NCBI GenBank assembly: GCA_047967505.1
Contig: CM106540.1
Length of the DNA stretch: 64,000 bases
Direction: 5' to 3' (one strand)
Origin: Dipteris shenzhenensis
Taxonomy: Eukaryota > Polypodiophyta > Polypodiopsida > Gleicheniales
Positions 11,860-23,612 of this stretch are shown here, piece by piece. Position numbers and translations under genes: made by a program. Every line of letters begins with the position of its first letter. The first letter of the stretch is position 1. The notes beneath the pieces were generated by a model that saw only the letters and a list, made by a program, of their open reading frames with translations, ran no database searches and was not told where the DNA came from.

Positions 11860-14800
11860 CTAAGAAAAATTACAAAGATTATTACCACACATGTCAGAGC
11901 ATGAAGCCAAACAATATAAATTATTTCCAAAACCTATTGTGAAAATTGAAAGGGATCTTCGTCATTGGTACTTCAAAAAAGTTCGATGAACAAGTTCTGG
12001 GCAGATAACAGAGAGCAAAACCGGAGACTCTAGTCACTATCAAAACTTCCAAGCTTCCCATTATTGGAGCTCCTATAGGCATATAAAACTAAGTGGAGAG
12101 CATCTATAAAGAAAAAGCAGTGCAGCCATACCAGTCATCTTGGTAATGTAAGAACTCATTATTATGGTTGTAAAGTATTCCAGGCTGCTTCGAATCCTGC
12201 ACAAAGTTCTGAACAGCAGACCGTGTGAAAAAGCCCCCATCTGGCGTTTTTATTCTCCATGACAGCTTGCCTGTAAGCTTGTTTGGAGAAGCTGAGAACT
12301 CGTGTAGTTGGCAATCAAAAGTATCAAATGTTGGGTTGAGACCACTGCTGATATACCACTTTCCACTAAAATCTAGCGTACTGAAATTATCCACAACTGC
12401 CATTGGTGGTGGGACTGGAAAATCACCCTGGTCAACCTTTTGAGGAACACAGTTTCTCTTTGAGACAGCACAATCATTAAATTGGTCCACCACACTATTC
12501 TCGAAAAGATCTCCACAGCCAATCTGTACAATGGAATAATCATGACAACATAAGGTACTTCCCTAGACAATTCCATGTCACAGAGACCAATAAAAGAAAC
12601 CTCATGTACCTGCCCATAAAATTTGATTTTGAAAAAAGCAGAGGAATGAACAAACTATCCAGTAGCGAACCTTAAAGGCTTCAAGCAATTCACGAGGTAA
12701 CATTTGAGATTTCAAAGTAATAGTATTTCCAACACCAAAACTTCATGACATTTTTGTCAACTGGCTGCTGTATCCTAGGTGAATAACATGATCAAATCAG
12801 ATGGTGGATAACGTGATCAAAATCACACGGCTTACTTTTTCAATACCCTTGTCAATTCAAGATAGTGTTGCAAGAAGAGGTCTCAAGAAATTGAAGACCA
12901 CGCCAGACTGGAGGAAAATTGGAAACATACATCAAGTAATCAACGTGTAGGTACGTAGACAAAAATAGCAATAGATTGCACGTCGGATCTCAGACAAGAT
13001 GAAGATAGGCTCTTGGAGTACATACTTGAAGCGATGAGGATTGAATAATGGAGCTGAGAGCACTAGATGCATAGAAAAACAACTGTTCATAGAGTCTTAT
13101 TGGTGAACATACAAATGCAAAGGGAGCCACCCTTGCTTTGCCTTACTTTGCTCTACTGCTGCTCTTACATTGCTTTGCTCCTATGTTGGCTTGTCTGTCG
13201 CTACTCAATGTGTACTTGTCTGTCAACACTCGCTTGATACCTTACATAGAGTAGCGGAATGGAACCAGGCTGGTTTTCTTGGTGGAAGGTGTACTTTATG
13301 TTCCCAAACTCAACAATAATCTTTTGTCAATGGGACAAAGGATGAAACATAAAAATAGAGTCATCTTTGAGTGAGATGAATTAAAATCAGAGATCTCGCA
13401 AGGGTATCCGTCTCTCACACGTAGAAGTAATTCTACAAGCTTGATGCAATATTTCTTCTAAATATACTCACCCTCTAGAATATCTACTATTTGAAAAACT
13501 AGTGAAATGATGCTTATTTAGAATGCTAGCTTTAGTGCTAGACTTTCGTGCCATCTCAACAATAACTGATGCCACTTTTCGCAATAGGCGCAAGAGATAT
13601 GCTCATGTAAAGGTCAAAAGTTTGAGGCAATTGAGAAATCAAAATATGGCAATGGGCGTTCCTAAACATCAATTTCTTGGAAAAGGTTACGCTTATTTAG
13701 AATGCTAGCTTCAGTGCTAGACTTTCATGCCATCTCAACTAAACATCAACTGATGCCACTTTTCGCAATAGGCACAAGAGATATGCTCATGTAAAGGTCA
13801 AAAGATTGAGGCAATTGAGAAATCAAAATATGGCAATGGGCATTCCTAAACATCAATTTCTTGGAAAAGGTGATGGAGCATGTTGCTTCGATAAACAATC
13901 TAGAGCCAGCTTTGAAAGAAGCACCTCTTGAGTAAGAGGTAAATTTGATACATACAAATGTATAAGGTTATGCGGAAGAACATGACTTTAGTAGGCAATG
14001 CTTAGTGAGAAGCATCTTCCAAATTAGTATTAGGTAGAAGAAATCCACACCGTTGCAGCATTATCTGAACCCTAAGTTTAGTTTGCTGCCTCCAAGGGTG
14101 TGACCTGGTGGTATGAACATGGGCTATCAGTGCTGATAACTTGGGTTCAAGTTCTCAGGGTACTGTTTTTCAAGGGTTCTACAGTAGCTCTAGTGAATCT
14201 ATGGGTACTCCTTGGGTGCATGTATCAGGAAATCCCAAGTAGCTAAACCTATGGGTGTTCTCCTTAGGGGGCTGTATGAGAGTTAGATGTAACCCCCTTG
14301 TGCCCTCAAGAAGGGTGGCCCTTACGGGGCTACACTCATGCAATGTAGGAGCATACCTGTGAGAAAGTACCCCCCTTCCCCTTCCCTTCAAAAGAAAATA
14401 CCTGCACAAATTTTTTCTACTCGTCTGCCTGATCTAAAAATCAGGGTAGATTATCATACATACATGATACATGAGAACAGAGATTACTACTTGACATTGG
14501 ATTGCAATGTCACCTGCAACACAAATCAGGTACCAGAATGCCTGAAAACCAAGAGACAAGAATTGTTGAGGGAAGGTCTAGCAATATAACAAACATTAAT
14601 GTAGCCTCATCCTTGAAACAATGCCTCTCCCACGGGCAGCTATTGCAAGAGGGACTCCTTCCACTGAAGCAAGACACTATGACAAGCATTGGCAAACAGT
14701 GTCAACACAATAAAAAATTACATATCCTGAACTGTTTAAGGTGCTGCTTGAATTTTCCATTGGCCATACAGCTAAATGTGATCCAGCAAATTATACAACC

Positions 14801-17800
14801 AGTGCAGGAACTACTCAAATTGTCATTAAGGCAATATTCTTAAAGAAAGCGCCAAATTACTAAAAAGACTATTGCACAAAGGCAGAATCCAGCTGCTCCA
14901 CTCGCCAACAGACTCCTTTTGCACCAAAGAGAGGTAACAAACACCTTAGAAAGATGACACTCAAAATCTTTGAAGTTTGTACATATTACCCCTCCTGAGT
15001 ACAATGTAAACCAGACTAAATAACAGAGTGCATAGTAGTGCATGGACCCTAAAAACTCCAGCCTGTGGCTGGTACTCCACAAATACCCTAAGGGCCTTGC
15101 CCAATCATGCTGTATCCATCCAGGAGTGGAGGGCTCACCTTGGAACATCAGATTGCACGTAGTTAAAACCACAGTATTTCTTGTTAATAATCATGCAATA
15201 ACAACTCAACAAGTGCCTTACTGCTGATCCCAACAAAAAGGAAAATGACACACGTTCGAATCCACAATATTACTTGAGCCTTTAGCCCACATGCTTTTCA
15301 TCATGCAATAAATAATTGTTTTGGGAAAAAAGGCGCGATATTGGAAAAGCTAAATTTTGTGACTGCAATGAAACGAAGTTAATACCTGACACTGTGTCTC
15401 ATCAGGCCGGTCGTTGCAAGCCTGCAAGCAAGCTATATTTGCTGCACATGCAGGATCAGCGATGCACCGTGCTAACTCCACCCTGTTAAAAAAGGACAGC
15501 TTAGCAACTACAGTCCAGAAACTCTCTCCCCCACATTGGACTTTGGCCATTATATAGGAATGACTTCCATTTTTAAGCATCTCTCTCTCTCTCCACATTC
15601 TAGCTTTTGTTGCGACATTGAAAAATATTATCATCCGCAGTATAAAAGAGGCCTTCAGTGAGTTACCTTCTGCCATCCCTTACAAGGCAGAATTGCTGGC
15701 TTGTTGTGATAAAAAATTTGTGCTTGTGCATTTTTTTCTTTCAAAAAATTTGGGAAGAGGGGAAGGGGTCTCAATTCCCATCAAATGGTTCTCCTTAGAT
15801 CCCTAGCTTGTGCTAGCATGTCCATCATCATTTACTGCTATATCAGTACTCACTACATCCACTTCTTGTGTTAAAAATAGCAGAAGACTCATTAGATCAC
15901 CCAGGATGACCTACGGCAAGTATACATACATAACTTGTAGTATCCCCTCGCAGCTTTGTGTGACCACCGAGGTACCTACAGATTCACCTTCTCATGCAGT
16001 ACGAATCATCTATTTCCAAATTTCAGTTTCAGTTGTGGCTATCAAAATTCAAGTAAGAAAGACATCAACTGACTGAAGCTAGCCCAAACTTGATCCTCTC
16101 AGTCCACATGCACCGATTGTAGCTTGGTATCCCCCTTCCCCAACCCTAACAGATATTATGGCACAATTTCACATAGCACTTGATGTAAAATCAAGAAAAT
16201 TCATGCTAGTATGCTAATGTAAACAAGGTTTAGCCTATAGGTTGTATGGTCCATTCAACCAAAATTTATATTTTCTCAAGATGCCATATTTAATGAAGAC
16301 TTGGCATGAAAGAGCCTCGAAGTGAGTGAAGAGATTTATGTCCCATCCAACATAAAAGAATCAGACATACACACTTTTACAGGCTTCCCATATGCTAGAC
16401 CAAGCTGTAGGTGCAACTAATCTTCTCCACACAAAAAAACTTGGGAAAGCACCTTTCCATGCCTCCAGAAAGTAGAAATAGCAACAAAGTATCCAAAATA
16501 CTTCTCTGAAGAGAGGGAGTGTAAGCTGTCCACTGCAGTCCGCTGCTAGTTAGTCGCAAAATATATGTGAGTGATGTCCCAATTATTTAATGGCAAGACT
16601 AGTCTACCATTTTACACCACAGTAAGGGTAAGAACCATCATCTCCTCAGGTTCCACAGTAAGGGTAAGAACCATCATCTCCTCAGGTTTGCAATTCTTTA
16701 GCATGGGAGTTCAGAAGATTTGTGTGCGAATGGAGGGAACTCTCAACTCTTTAGCCACCTATCCCGTAGCTCCACTCCCCTCAGCCTTCTTTGCTTGTCC
16801 TCCCTTCTACCCTGCCTCTCCTCTCCAATGCTCCCTCTGCCCTTCTCTTGCTGTCCCCTCGCCACCCTCTCCCAGCCCCCACCCCCCGCACCTCATGTAG
16901 CCTCCCTTCTGCCACCTCCTACAGTCCCCCATTGCCTCCACCTCCCCTTTCATCTCTTATTCCCCCTCCTTGGATGAGCTGCTCTCTCCACTCTGCTCCC
17001 TAAGCATCCCCTCTGAACAGACCTTTCCTTCCCCTCGTTTTTGCCTCGTTCCCTGCCTAGCGAATTGTCTTTTGGACACTTCATTTGTGTTGAGAGGGCT
17101 TTTTCTGCAGTGAGATTCAGCAAAAGGGACTATCATGGTGGAAGCTCCCTCGACTCCCCTTCCTGCCAGAACCCCACTCTCACCTCACGACAAGCAAAAT
17201 TGCTTGAAAGCGCAGTTCAGTCTCTAGGACAAGGCGTCATGGTGGGGGAGGTACTGGGGCCTTACTCCCATTTGCCAGAAGATACATGATGGGTTTCAGA
17301 CAAGTCTCCTTGAGGACAGCCACATACCATGGCATCCACCTCTCCTCTTTGGAGACCACCTACAATGAAGTCCTTTGCACACTTAGCCTTCTCCCATGGT
17401 ACCATGGATTCACATCAAGGATATGGAAACCAAGCACCACATCCCCCAGTGACAGTACCCACTCTAAACCTTCCTCTGGAGTAACACAATGTGCTTAGTT
17501 CTACCTCATGGTGTAAAAGTTCACAAATGGCAAAAATCTTATCATATATAAATGAAAACAGGCATATGGAAGAACATCAAGGAAGAACATCATAATGGTT
17601 GAAGATGAGAGTGCTGCCCCATTGCAGCAAATATGGGCATAAGTGGGGTCAAATGCAATGTTCAATACCTACATCCATCCAGCCCCTATGCACGTGATAT
17701 GGCTAATTAGAGCTGTAGCATTTGATCATATGTCTATTTATGGTTTAGTTGACAATATACTACATTGGTTTTTCAAGGCAAACTTGTGTCATTTGATAAA

Positions 17801-18804
17801 ATCTCTCTCTCACACTCTCATCCAAATATATTAACAAGAAATACAAATAAATAAACAGATAAAAATGTGTAACACACGGCTCGTGCACACACAACTCACG
17901 CACATACATACACGCACAAAATACTATTTCAAGTAACATACAGCCAGCTTCATGAGACTCAATTTTACAAGATTTTTTTTTCAGAAGCCTTTAACTCTGA
18001 TTTACCAATTTGTACTCTAGCCCTGTTGAAAGCCCACATTACCTCCAAACATTTAATTTAAGTGTACTTTACAAATAAATAGCGAAAGCAAGGGTGCCTT
18101 TTCTAATTTATGTATCTTTAAAATTGTGTATTAAAAGAATGCAACCTCTCGGTGGTCACCCTGCCCTTGATTGGCATAGGAAAAATGTAGCGCACGTCAT
18201 GATGTTTGATCAGAATCTTTATACAACACGTGTTAATGTTATTTGACACGCAACGACATGCGTAATTAATTTTCAATGTAAAGTCCAAATTTACCCAGAT
18301 CGGACAACATTTTCCTCAACTCTTGCGGATTCAATGCACGCACACAAACTCATGGTGCAGTTTGACACTTTTACACAGATAACCTGTCATCTGCACACAT
18401 TATGAGTATATTGCGCATGACTTTCTACGAAAGTTTTCTACAAAAGAACAACGGGCCCACCTGCATTCTTTCAAAAGACAAGCGCATGTTTTCAGGGCGT
18501 CAACGGCATGACTGGAAGGAGAAGCCAACACATGCGCTCCCAGTAAGACGCTTGCCACAATTGTGATCGCCTTACAACCTACCTTCTCCCACTTCTGTAA
18601 TCCAACCTTTTGTTCTCCTCTTCTCTCCAACGTTCCACAGCTTGTGTATGCAGCTGAAGGAGAGCTAGCTTCAGGAGAGGGATGGTCGGCCGCTATTATT
18701 CTCAAACGGAACTTCTGCTTCGGTACAGATTGCAGGCAACGCGTCCTTGAAACGAGTCTATCGCAGTGCAGTCGATGCTCAATTATGCCTCTTTGTCCCC
18801 TCAA
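11358..18804 (-). CDS. VDE: Violaxanthin de-epoxidase gene, chloroplastic (partial model, 4 exons)
   Basis: VDE is the thylakoid-lumen enzyme that converts violaxanthin via antheraxanthin to zeaxanthin under acidic, high-light conditions, driving the xanthophyll cycle and energy-dependent quenching. Four exons join with canonical GT/AG borders and matching phases: 18,804(approx.)-18,461, 15,482-15,386, 12,523-12,132 and 11,859-11,358. The predicted mature protein, from VDALKTC, is 344 residues against about 349 in Arabidopsis. In order it has the Cys-rich N-domain, the lipocalin core ([35 protein letters not shown]) and the Glu-rich C-terminal coil that mediates pH-dependent membrane association. 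I found no frameshift or in-frame stop within these exons. The initiator is unresolved: no in-frame ATG exists in the first exon, so an upstream exon is likely. Confidence 0.9.
12132..12523 (-). CDS. VDE: VDE exon: lipocalin core, first part
   Basis: The 392-nt exon follows acceptor gtacag|attggc and ends at gactg|gtatgg. It encodes [17 protein letters not shown], the remaining cysteines (CAVSKRNC), then the lipocalin signature [20 protein letters not shown] and [18 protein letters not shown], ending at HYQDDW. All match the family closely. The last codon (Trp) is split and completed by the next exon. Confidence 0.92.
12870..14060 (+). mobile_element. Ty1/copia fragment Y in a VDE intron
   Basis: This antisense-oriented (relative to VDE) fragment is nearly collinear with copy X at 5.35-6.75 kb. 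An internal deletion joins about 5610 to about 6034 of X at 'ccttgctt'. It carries a 179-bp tandem duplication (13,512-13,690 and 13,691-13,869), each unit with an [17 protein letters not shown]-like stretch. It then jumps to an integrase scrap near 14,000-14,040 resembling '[11 protein letters not shown]'. Stops are frequent and it codes for nothing intact. Confidence 0.65.
14096..14395 (+). mobile_element. tRNA-derived SINE in a VDE intron
   Basis: The 5' part carries an A-box-like string (tgacctggtggta, 14,101 onward) and, about 35 bp on, a clear B box (gggttcaagttc, about 14,142-14,153). The surrounding layout, including 'gaacatgggct', is like plant Au-type SINEs. The body continues through a GC-rich segment to about 14,390. 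The 3' end and target duplication are not resolved. Confidence 0.65.
15386..15482 (-). CDS. VDE: VDE exon: CxxxCxxxC-rich segment
   Basis: The 97-nt exon has acceptor ttaacag|ggtgg and donor cag|gtatta. It completes the split Arg codon and encodes [19 protein letters not shown] through PDETQCQ, with five cysteines in the positions known from the VDE N-terminal disulfide domain. It is flanked by introns of about 2.98 kb and 2.86 kb. Confidence 0.9.
15483..18460 (-). other. VDE intron of about 3 kb with short repeats
   Basis: Apart from an exact 36-bp tandem duplication (16,617-16,652 and 16,653-16,688) and a C/T-rich stretch (about 16,750-17,040), I see no element termini and no coding sequence. 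The open frames in the C/T-rich part overlap in several phases and are compositional. Confidence 0.5.
18461..18804 (-). CDS. VDE: VDE exon: transit-peptide end and start of Cys-rich domain
   Basis: The exon encodes a basic, Ser-rich stretch, then a hydrophobic lumen-targeting segment ([15 protein letters not shown]) ending in SSHA, and the mature start [14 protein letters not shown]. The donor is tgcag|gtgggc at 18,461/18,460, leaving two bases of an Arg codon. The frame is open back to a stop at about 18,865-18,867 but contains no ATG. The left limit given is therefore arbitrary, and a 5' exon or an internal acceptor is expected. One candidate first exon is the ATG at 18,943 (MAGLSSISL, then a stop unless spliced at a nearby GT); this is speculative. 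Confidence 0.75.
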
Positions 18805-19123
18805 TCTGCGTGCTTGGATACCTACGGGAGTAATACTTCTCAGATTCGTGTCCGCAATATAGATTTAAAAGTCGGACAAAATAGTCTCCAACCTCGGTAT
18901 GAGACACAAGCATCTACAGACTGATTGAACTAAGGCCTGCCATTTGTTTGGAAAAGCGTATCAACGAATGAGTGGATCCACGTTTGCTGAGGAGCGAGCA
19001 ACCTTTGATATGAACTAAAAAACTATATTTCTTACACGATAACCGACCCAGAAATCGACACCTTCAATCTCAATGCTTTGTGTTCAAAACCACGTTTTTT
19101 TCCCCCAGAAAATGTGTTGAAAA

Positions 19124-19205
19124 CCGCTTATTGGACAAACGATGTAATTTCAACTTGGCAACAGCCGCTTATTGGACAAACGATGTAATTTCAACTTGGC
19201 AACAG
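19124..19205 (-). promoter_or_regulatory. Exact 41-bp tandem duplication with CCAAT boxes upstream of VDE
   Basis: Units 19,124-19,164 and 19,165-19,205 are identical. Each carries ATTGG on the plus strand, that is CCAAT in the direction of VDE transcription, at 19,130-19,134 and 19,171-19,175. They lie about 260-340 bp upstream of the last stop before the VDE open frame, a plausible proximal promoter distance. Regulatory function is inferred from position and motif only. Confidence 0.4.
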
Positions 19206-19209
19206 GATT

Positions 19210-19401
19210 CTACCACTGGAAGAGCATGAGCATGAGCATGAGAATGGGAGGGTAGATCGCAGAAGTGGAGGAAAAGCCGCCATTGTTGTTGGAAACAAAG
19301 ACGAGTGCCGTTACGGCGGTTTGAGATTCAGAGATGAGGGAAGGGATATCCCAGAAGCTACCAGCGACTGTGCTGACGTGGAGCCAAGGCGGGTGGCTGT
19401 G
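19210..19401 (+). other. Possible exon of an unrecognised plus-strand gene
   Basis: One frame is open from about 19,158, reading through EEHEHEHENGRVDRRSG to EPRRVAVV, and ends at a good donor (gctgtg|gtaagc at 19,401). Composition is more GC-rich than its surroundings. There is no in-frame ATG and no recognised domain. If real, it would be head-to-head with VDE and share the promoter interval. Confidence 0.2.
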
Positions 19402-22190
19402 GTAAGCTACATTCTGCGTTCTTCTTTTGATGATATTAGAATTACTGCTTGTAATCTTTTCTACATCAAAATTTTGGTATTAGAATTAGTGAAAAGATTA
19501 GGGGAGACATAGCACTCTCTCGAAAACGTGAAAACAGAAAATACACTTTTTTGGAAATTACAAAATAGAAATTTCCTGACTGTCCACTTGGCAAGCTGGC
19601 ATTGGATGGGATTGCATGCATTGCTAATTTTCGTTCGTAGTTTCCTCCTTCCTCAAAATCACATAGCGGCGGAAATAAGAGAATACAGGTTACGCAATAG
19701 CCTCCGGTCCCGCACGTCGTAATTGGTTCGTAGTTCCATTCCTCCACTTATCGTTTGTTATTGTTAAGAGCCTACTTCGTTCTTCCAAGCCCTCCGTTAT
19801 AAATGCCTACATGAATGATTGCGAATGGAAATAATTATGAGCCCACGTTGCAAGTCGACTACTGCGCTGCGTGGCCACGATGAAGTCTTTGTGTAGGTTC
19901 ATCGGTCCTTCACAGTTACGACTTGCAGGATATTCAAAACGATATAAACCTTGTAATGGACGGATTCATCTTTGCTCACAAAGGATTTTGTGCATGGTTG
20001 TGCCGAATTTGAGCATTAGATTTGGAGGCTGGAAAATCTAAGGATTGGTGAGGGTTTTCGACTGGTTTTGGTTGTTCGTCCATAAATTGGAGATATTCGT
20101 TTGAGTCTCTCGAATTCTGTGTCTTGCTTGTGTGGTGGTTCTTCCTGGCTATATAAGTGCTCCTTGGACGGAAGGTATGTGCACTTCTACCTAATCCTGC
20201 TATAGCTGCTATGGATGCTTCTGCCGAATTTATGGAAACTGATAGCGGGAATTTTGCTAAAGGTCTATAGTTTTGATTGTCTTCCAATGTTTTTCTTTTC
20301 TTCCGTCTTCGTGAGCCGTATAGTCAATCTGATTTGTTATAAACACAATGTTTTTTTCGTAGGTCGACGCAATCTAATAGGCTTTCTTTTGGCAGGTCTT
20401 GCCAAAGCATGCCCAGACTATCAGGACTCTCCTAGCCCTCCTTCTAAAGAAATGGCGATTGTCCAAGACATGGAGCAACAAATGAAGGGCAAGAACATCG
20501 TTGACGGTAAGATGAAACTAAATTTTCTGTTTAAAATGACGGAGGCCAATGTTGGTGGTGAGGTTGCATCTACATGTGTGTAGTATTCAGTTTTCCCCCA
20601 GCGCAATCTGCAGGTTTGCATGCTTCTCTCTGTCGTTTACATTAGCGAAAATTTCTCTGAACACCTGCGTGGTACTTTTTCACTTGACAGTGAGTAAATC
20701 TGCTTGATAGACCTCGTCTTCTTCTCTAGCCTCAGTTGACTATGAGTGATCTGCCCATTGCAGTGTATTTTGTAAAAAACACCACTCTGCTTGACATCTT
20801 TTCTCCCCTTCTACATCACTACAGTCCGCCTCTACTCTACCTCTTTTCTCCCCCTCTGCATCTTTTTGCATAGCCACTACAGTCCGCCTCTACTCTACAT
20901 TCCTTCCCCTACTCTTATCTCTTGCGTTGTCATTTTGCATGCGACCCTGCCTCCAAAACACATCATTGCTCTGCTTGACCTCTTTTCTCGGGCTCGAGTC
21001 TAGAGATAGCCAGCAGATAGGAGAAGTACCTTGTGGTAAGATCAGAGGACCACACCATTGGTTTGGTGTTTAATAACGCATGTACCACCCAGTTTGATCT
21101 TGAATGACATATTTTACCCCCCCTTGCGTTAAAGTTATCGTGGTCTCATATTAAAGTCGTTAGAACTATGGGTAATTCTTTACGAAAGAAATCTATGAGA
21201 ACAATGAACATTCAGTTGGAACGTGTGTTCTACTATTCCAGCGCAACACATTTTGCATTGAATATGCCGCCAATGTACAATGTAGAAAATATATTTTTCT
21301 AGTTTGCTACTATCTTTCATTTTGCATATCTGTAATAGAGTTATCTTAGGCTTGTATTTTTAAAATTTATTTTTACTTTCATTTTCATTTGCAACAGTGC
21401 ATGTTCTTATGTTGAGAAGACATCGTCCCCCCCTCTCTAAATGCAAATTTAATGTTGCTTGCTTCTTCTGGCCGCCTAAGGAAAACCTTTTGAAGAATTC
21501 TCCAATTAGGAAAACACCATGACGTTCATTGAAAACTTCTTTTCAAGAGGTGGCTCAAGAGGCATATGCCCAAGGTAACCCTTTCTCTTTGACTTTTTGC
21601 ATTTGTCATTTGAATTACTTATTTTAATTAGTTTTCACTTTTTTTTGAATCCAGTGAAGAAGCTTGTACGACATAATCCGAAGTACGTTAGTTTTAAATC
21701 TACAATCACTACTTATGTGCGATGCTCACGTAAATCTACACATGTGGAACCCCCTCTTAGAAACAAATCCCCACGAAGAAAAGTTGGAAGTGAAGTTATA
21801 AACATTGACCCCGATTAGCTGGGAGATAAACTTTGAAATGTCATTATTTCATTGAAATTTGATTGTTGCAGTACAAACAATTTAACTTTACAAAATTTGT
21901 AATATTATTTATTGTGTAATTGTTGATTTAATGCCTTTAGAATTATACATTTTTAATATAATTCTATGGTTGGAAATAAACTACAAAGGTTGAACAAAGA
22001 GCAATTTTGAATAAAGTATGTTATTTTCTTATGTATTTACAACATGAGAATTCAAGTACTTTTTAATATATAAAATGTTTATCTAAGATTGTACTATTGA
22101 ATGCATAAGTCAAATGGATATGATTTTCTTAAGTTATAGATTTTACTTTAGAATTTTGTCATAATATTCATTTTAGACATCTTTCATCTT
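19402..22190. other. Non-coding or unrecognised stretch
   Basis: A segment at about 20,396-20,508 is bounded by a good acceptor (ttttggcag|gtcttg) and a donor-like gtaagatg. It encodes LAKACPDYQDSPSPPSKEM and onward; this may be an exon scrap but I recognise no family. A 58-bp-period pyrimidine repeat ('ctacagtccgcctctactc') occurs at about 20,817 and 20,875. A short basic frame at about 21,650-21,818 (VKKLVRHNPKYVSFKS) is unassigned and could belong to the following transposon. Confidence 0.35.
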
Positions 22191-22329
22191 ACTTAAACTT
22201 CTATTTTTATTGAGACAACGAGTAAACATCTACTCTCAAAAGAAGATAATGACGAAGTGAACTCATACAATGGAGTTAATGATTTCAAGAACATGCAATT
22301 TTCACCACATAGCTGCCCATCCAATGCCA

Positions 22330-23270
22330 AAGCCATAATTGCATCCAAAGACAACTTTGTGGGAGGGGGGGAATTCTCTAGTATCCCTAGGGATAAGCCA
22401 CCTATCAGATTGTACACCACATAGATTTGCTTTTGAGGGCAAACTACTTTGCAAGTATGGTACTTATTACAAAGTTGTAAACCCCAAATATCCTACATTC
22501 TTGAAAGGCAACTTCACAGACAAATATTGTTCGCATAGTGTAACTTTGCTCATTCTTTCAACTTATATACATCAATTTGTAAAATTTTTACAAATTGGAG
22601 AATTTTATAGAGTAGAAGGGGCAAGTGTAGTTGCGAAAGGACCGACAGAAGGAGGAACATCAAAATTCTCTCTACTTGTTGATGCAACAACTTGCACCAT
22701 TAAGGGAGAACCTTTTGAGGGAAATCTTTGATTATTACCGGATCATTCACTTTGCACATATGTTCCTTGGGCATCTGAAAATATAAACTTTGGAAAGTTG
22801 AGTGTTTCCAATGTTATGGGAACTATTGCAATTGTCATAATAAAGGTTGCAAGTGATGAAGGAATGGCAGATGAAATCATAGTTACAGATGGTCCTCGAG
22901 ACGAAGATAGAGTAGTGGCAAGTTTTCATGCTAATTGGTTAATACCATAGTCTTTTGTGTCACCTAAAAAATTGCTTGACTTTTGTATATGTTTCCTTGT
23001 TTGTTGTTATAGCTATCTTTTGTCAAAGAACGAAAAAGCACCCTCACCCAGCTAGTCCAAGAGTTTAATGAAGAAGGTGTTGTTATGTATGTACTCAAGA
23101 ATGTGTCATTCTTGAAGGCAAAAGGGACAATTTGCATCTTTGACCACCATTTTAGTAGAGTTGCTCAATGGTTCAATCAAAGATGGTTTGAAACAAGATT
23201 TTGTTACCCAGGTTGCAAGACTAGAATATGGCACATTGGTAATTTTTCCACATGCAATTTAATTTAGCCA
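22330..23270 (+). pseudogene. OB-fold / RPA-like segments of the rolling-circle element
   Basis: The segment FVKFLQIGEFYRVEGASV (about 22,575-22,630), followed by a FSLLVDATTCTI strand, resembles the ssDNA-binding OB fold A of replication protein A ('F...L..GKVYxIxGASV ... DxTT'). A second region, KLSVSNVMGTIAIVIIKVAS (about 22,793-22,852), then LVQEFNEEGVVMYVLKNV and KAKGTICIF, could be the next OB fold. The readings jump frame. RPA-like proteins accompany Helitrons in plants, which supports the assignment, but similarity is weak and I have not confirmed it. Confidence 0.4.
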
Positions 23271-23612
23271 CAATGATGTTTAAATTCAATTACACCAATC
23301 TTTGCCCAAATGCAGGTATTTGGCGTTATGCACTTCACCAACATCAATGCAGACTTACTTGAGTTCATTTGCAAGTCATGCGTGTTAGTCGAGATCCTCT
23401 ACTTCACAAAGACATCATATTTTACAAACACCACAATGAATACAGTAACATAGAAGAAGTACTTCAAGCAAACAAATTCACGCAAAATCAATACTTCATG
23501 ATAAAAACCCTCTCAACTCAAGTACTCTTCTTTGTATTCTTGAGTTTTTCCCTGCCATAAGATACCAACAATTTGTAACAATTCTATTTGAAACATCCTT
23601 GCTACATTTGAG

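Noticed and set aside
16571-17500. Pyrimidine-rich open frames in the VDE intron
   Set aside because: Three overlapping frames are open at once and low in complexity, they lie in an intron, and no family is recognisable.
18800-18804. Initiation of VDE at 18,804
   Set aside because: The codon there is TTG, not ATG, and lies in the middle of an open frame; it is not a credible plant start.
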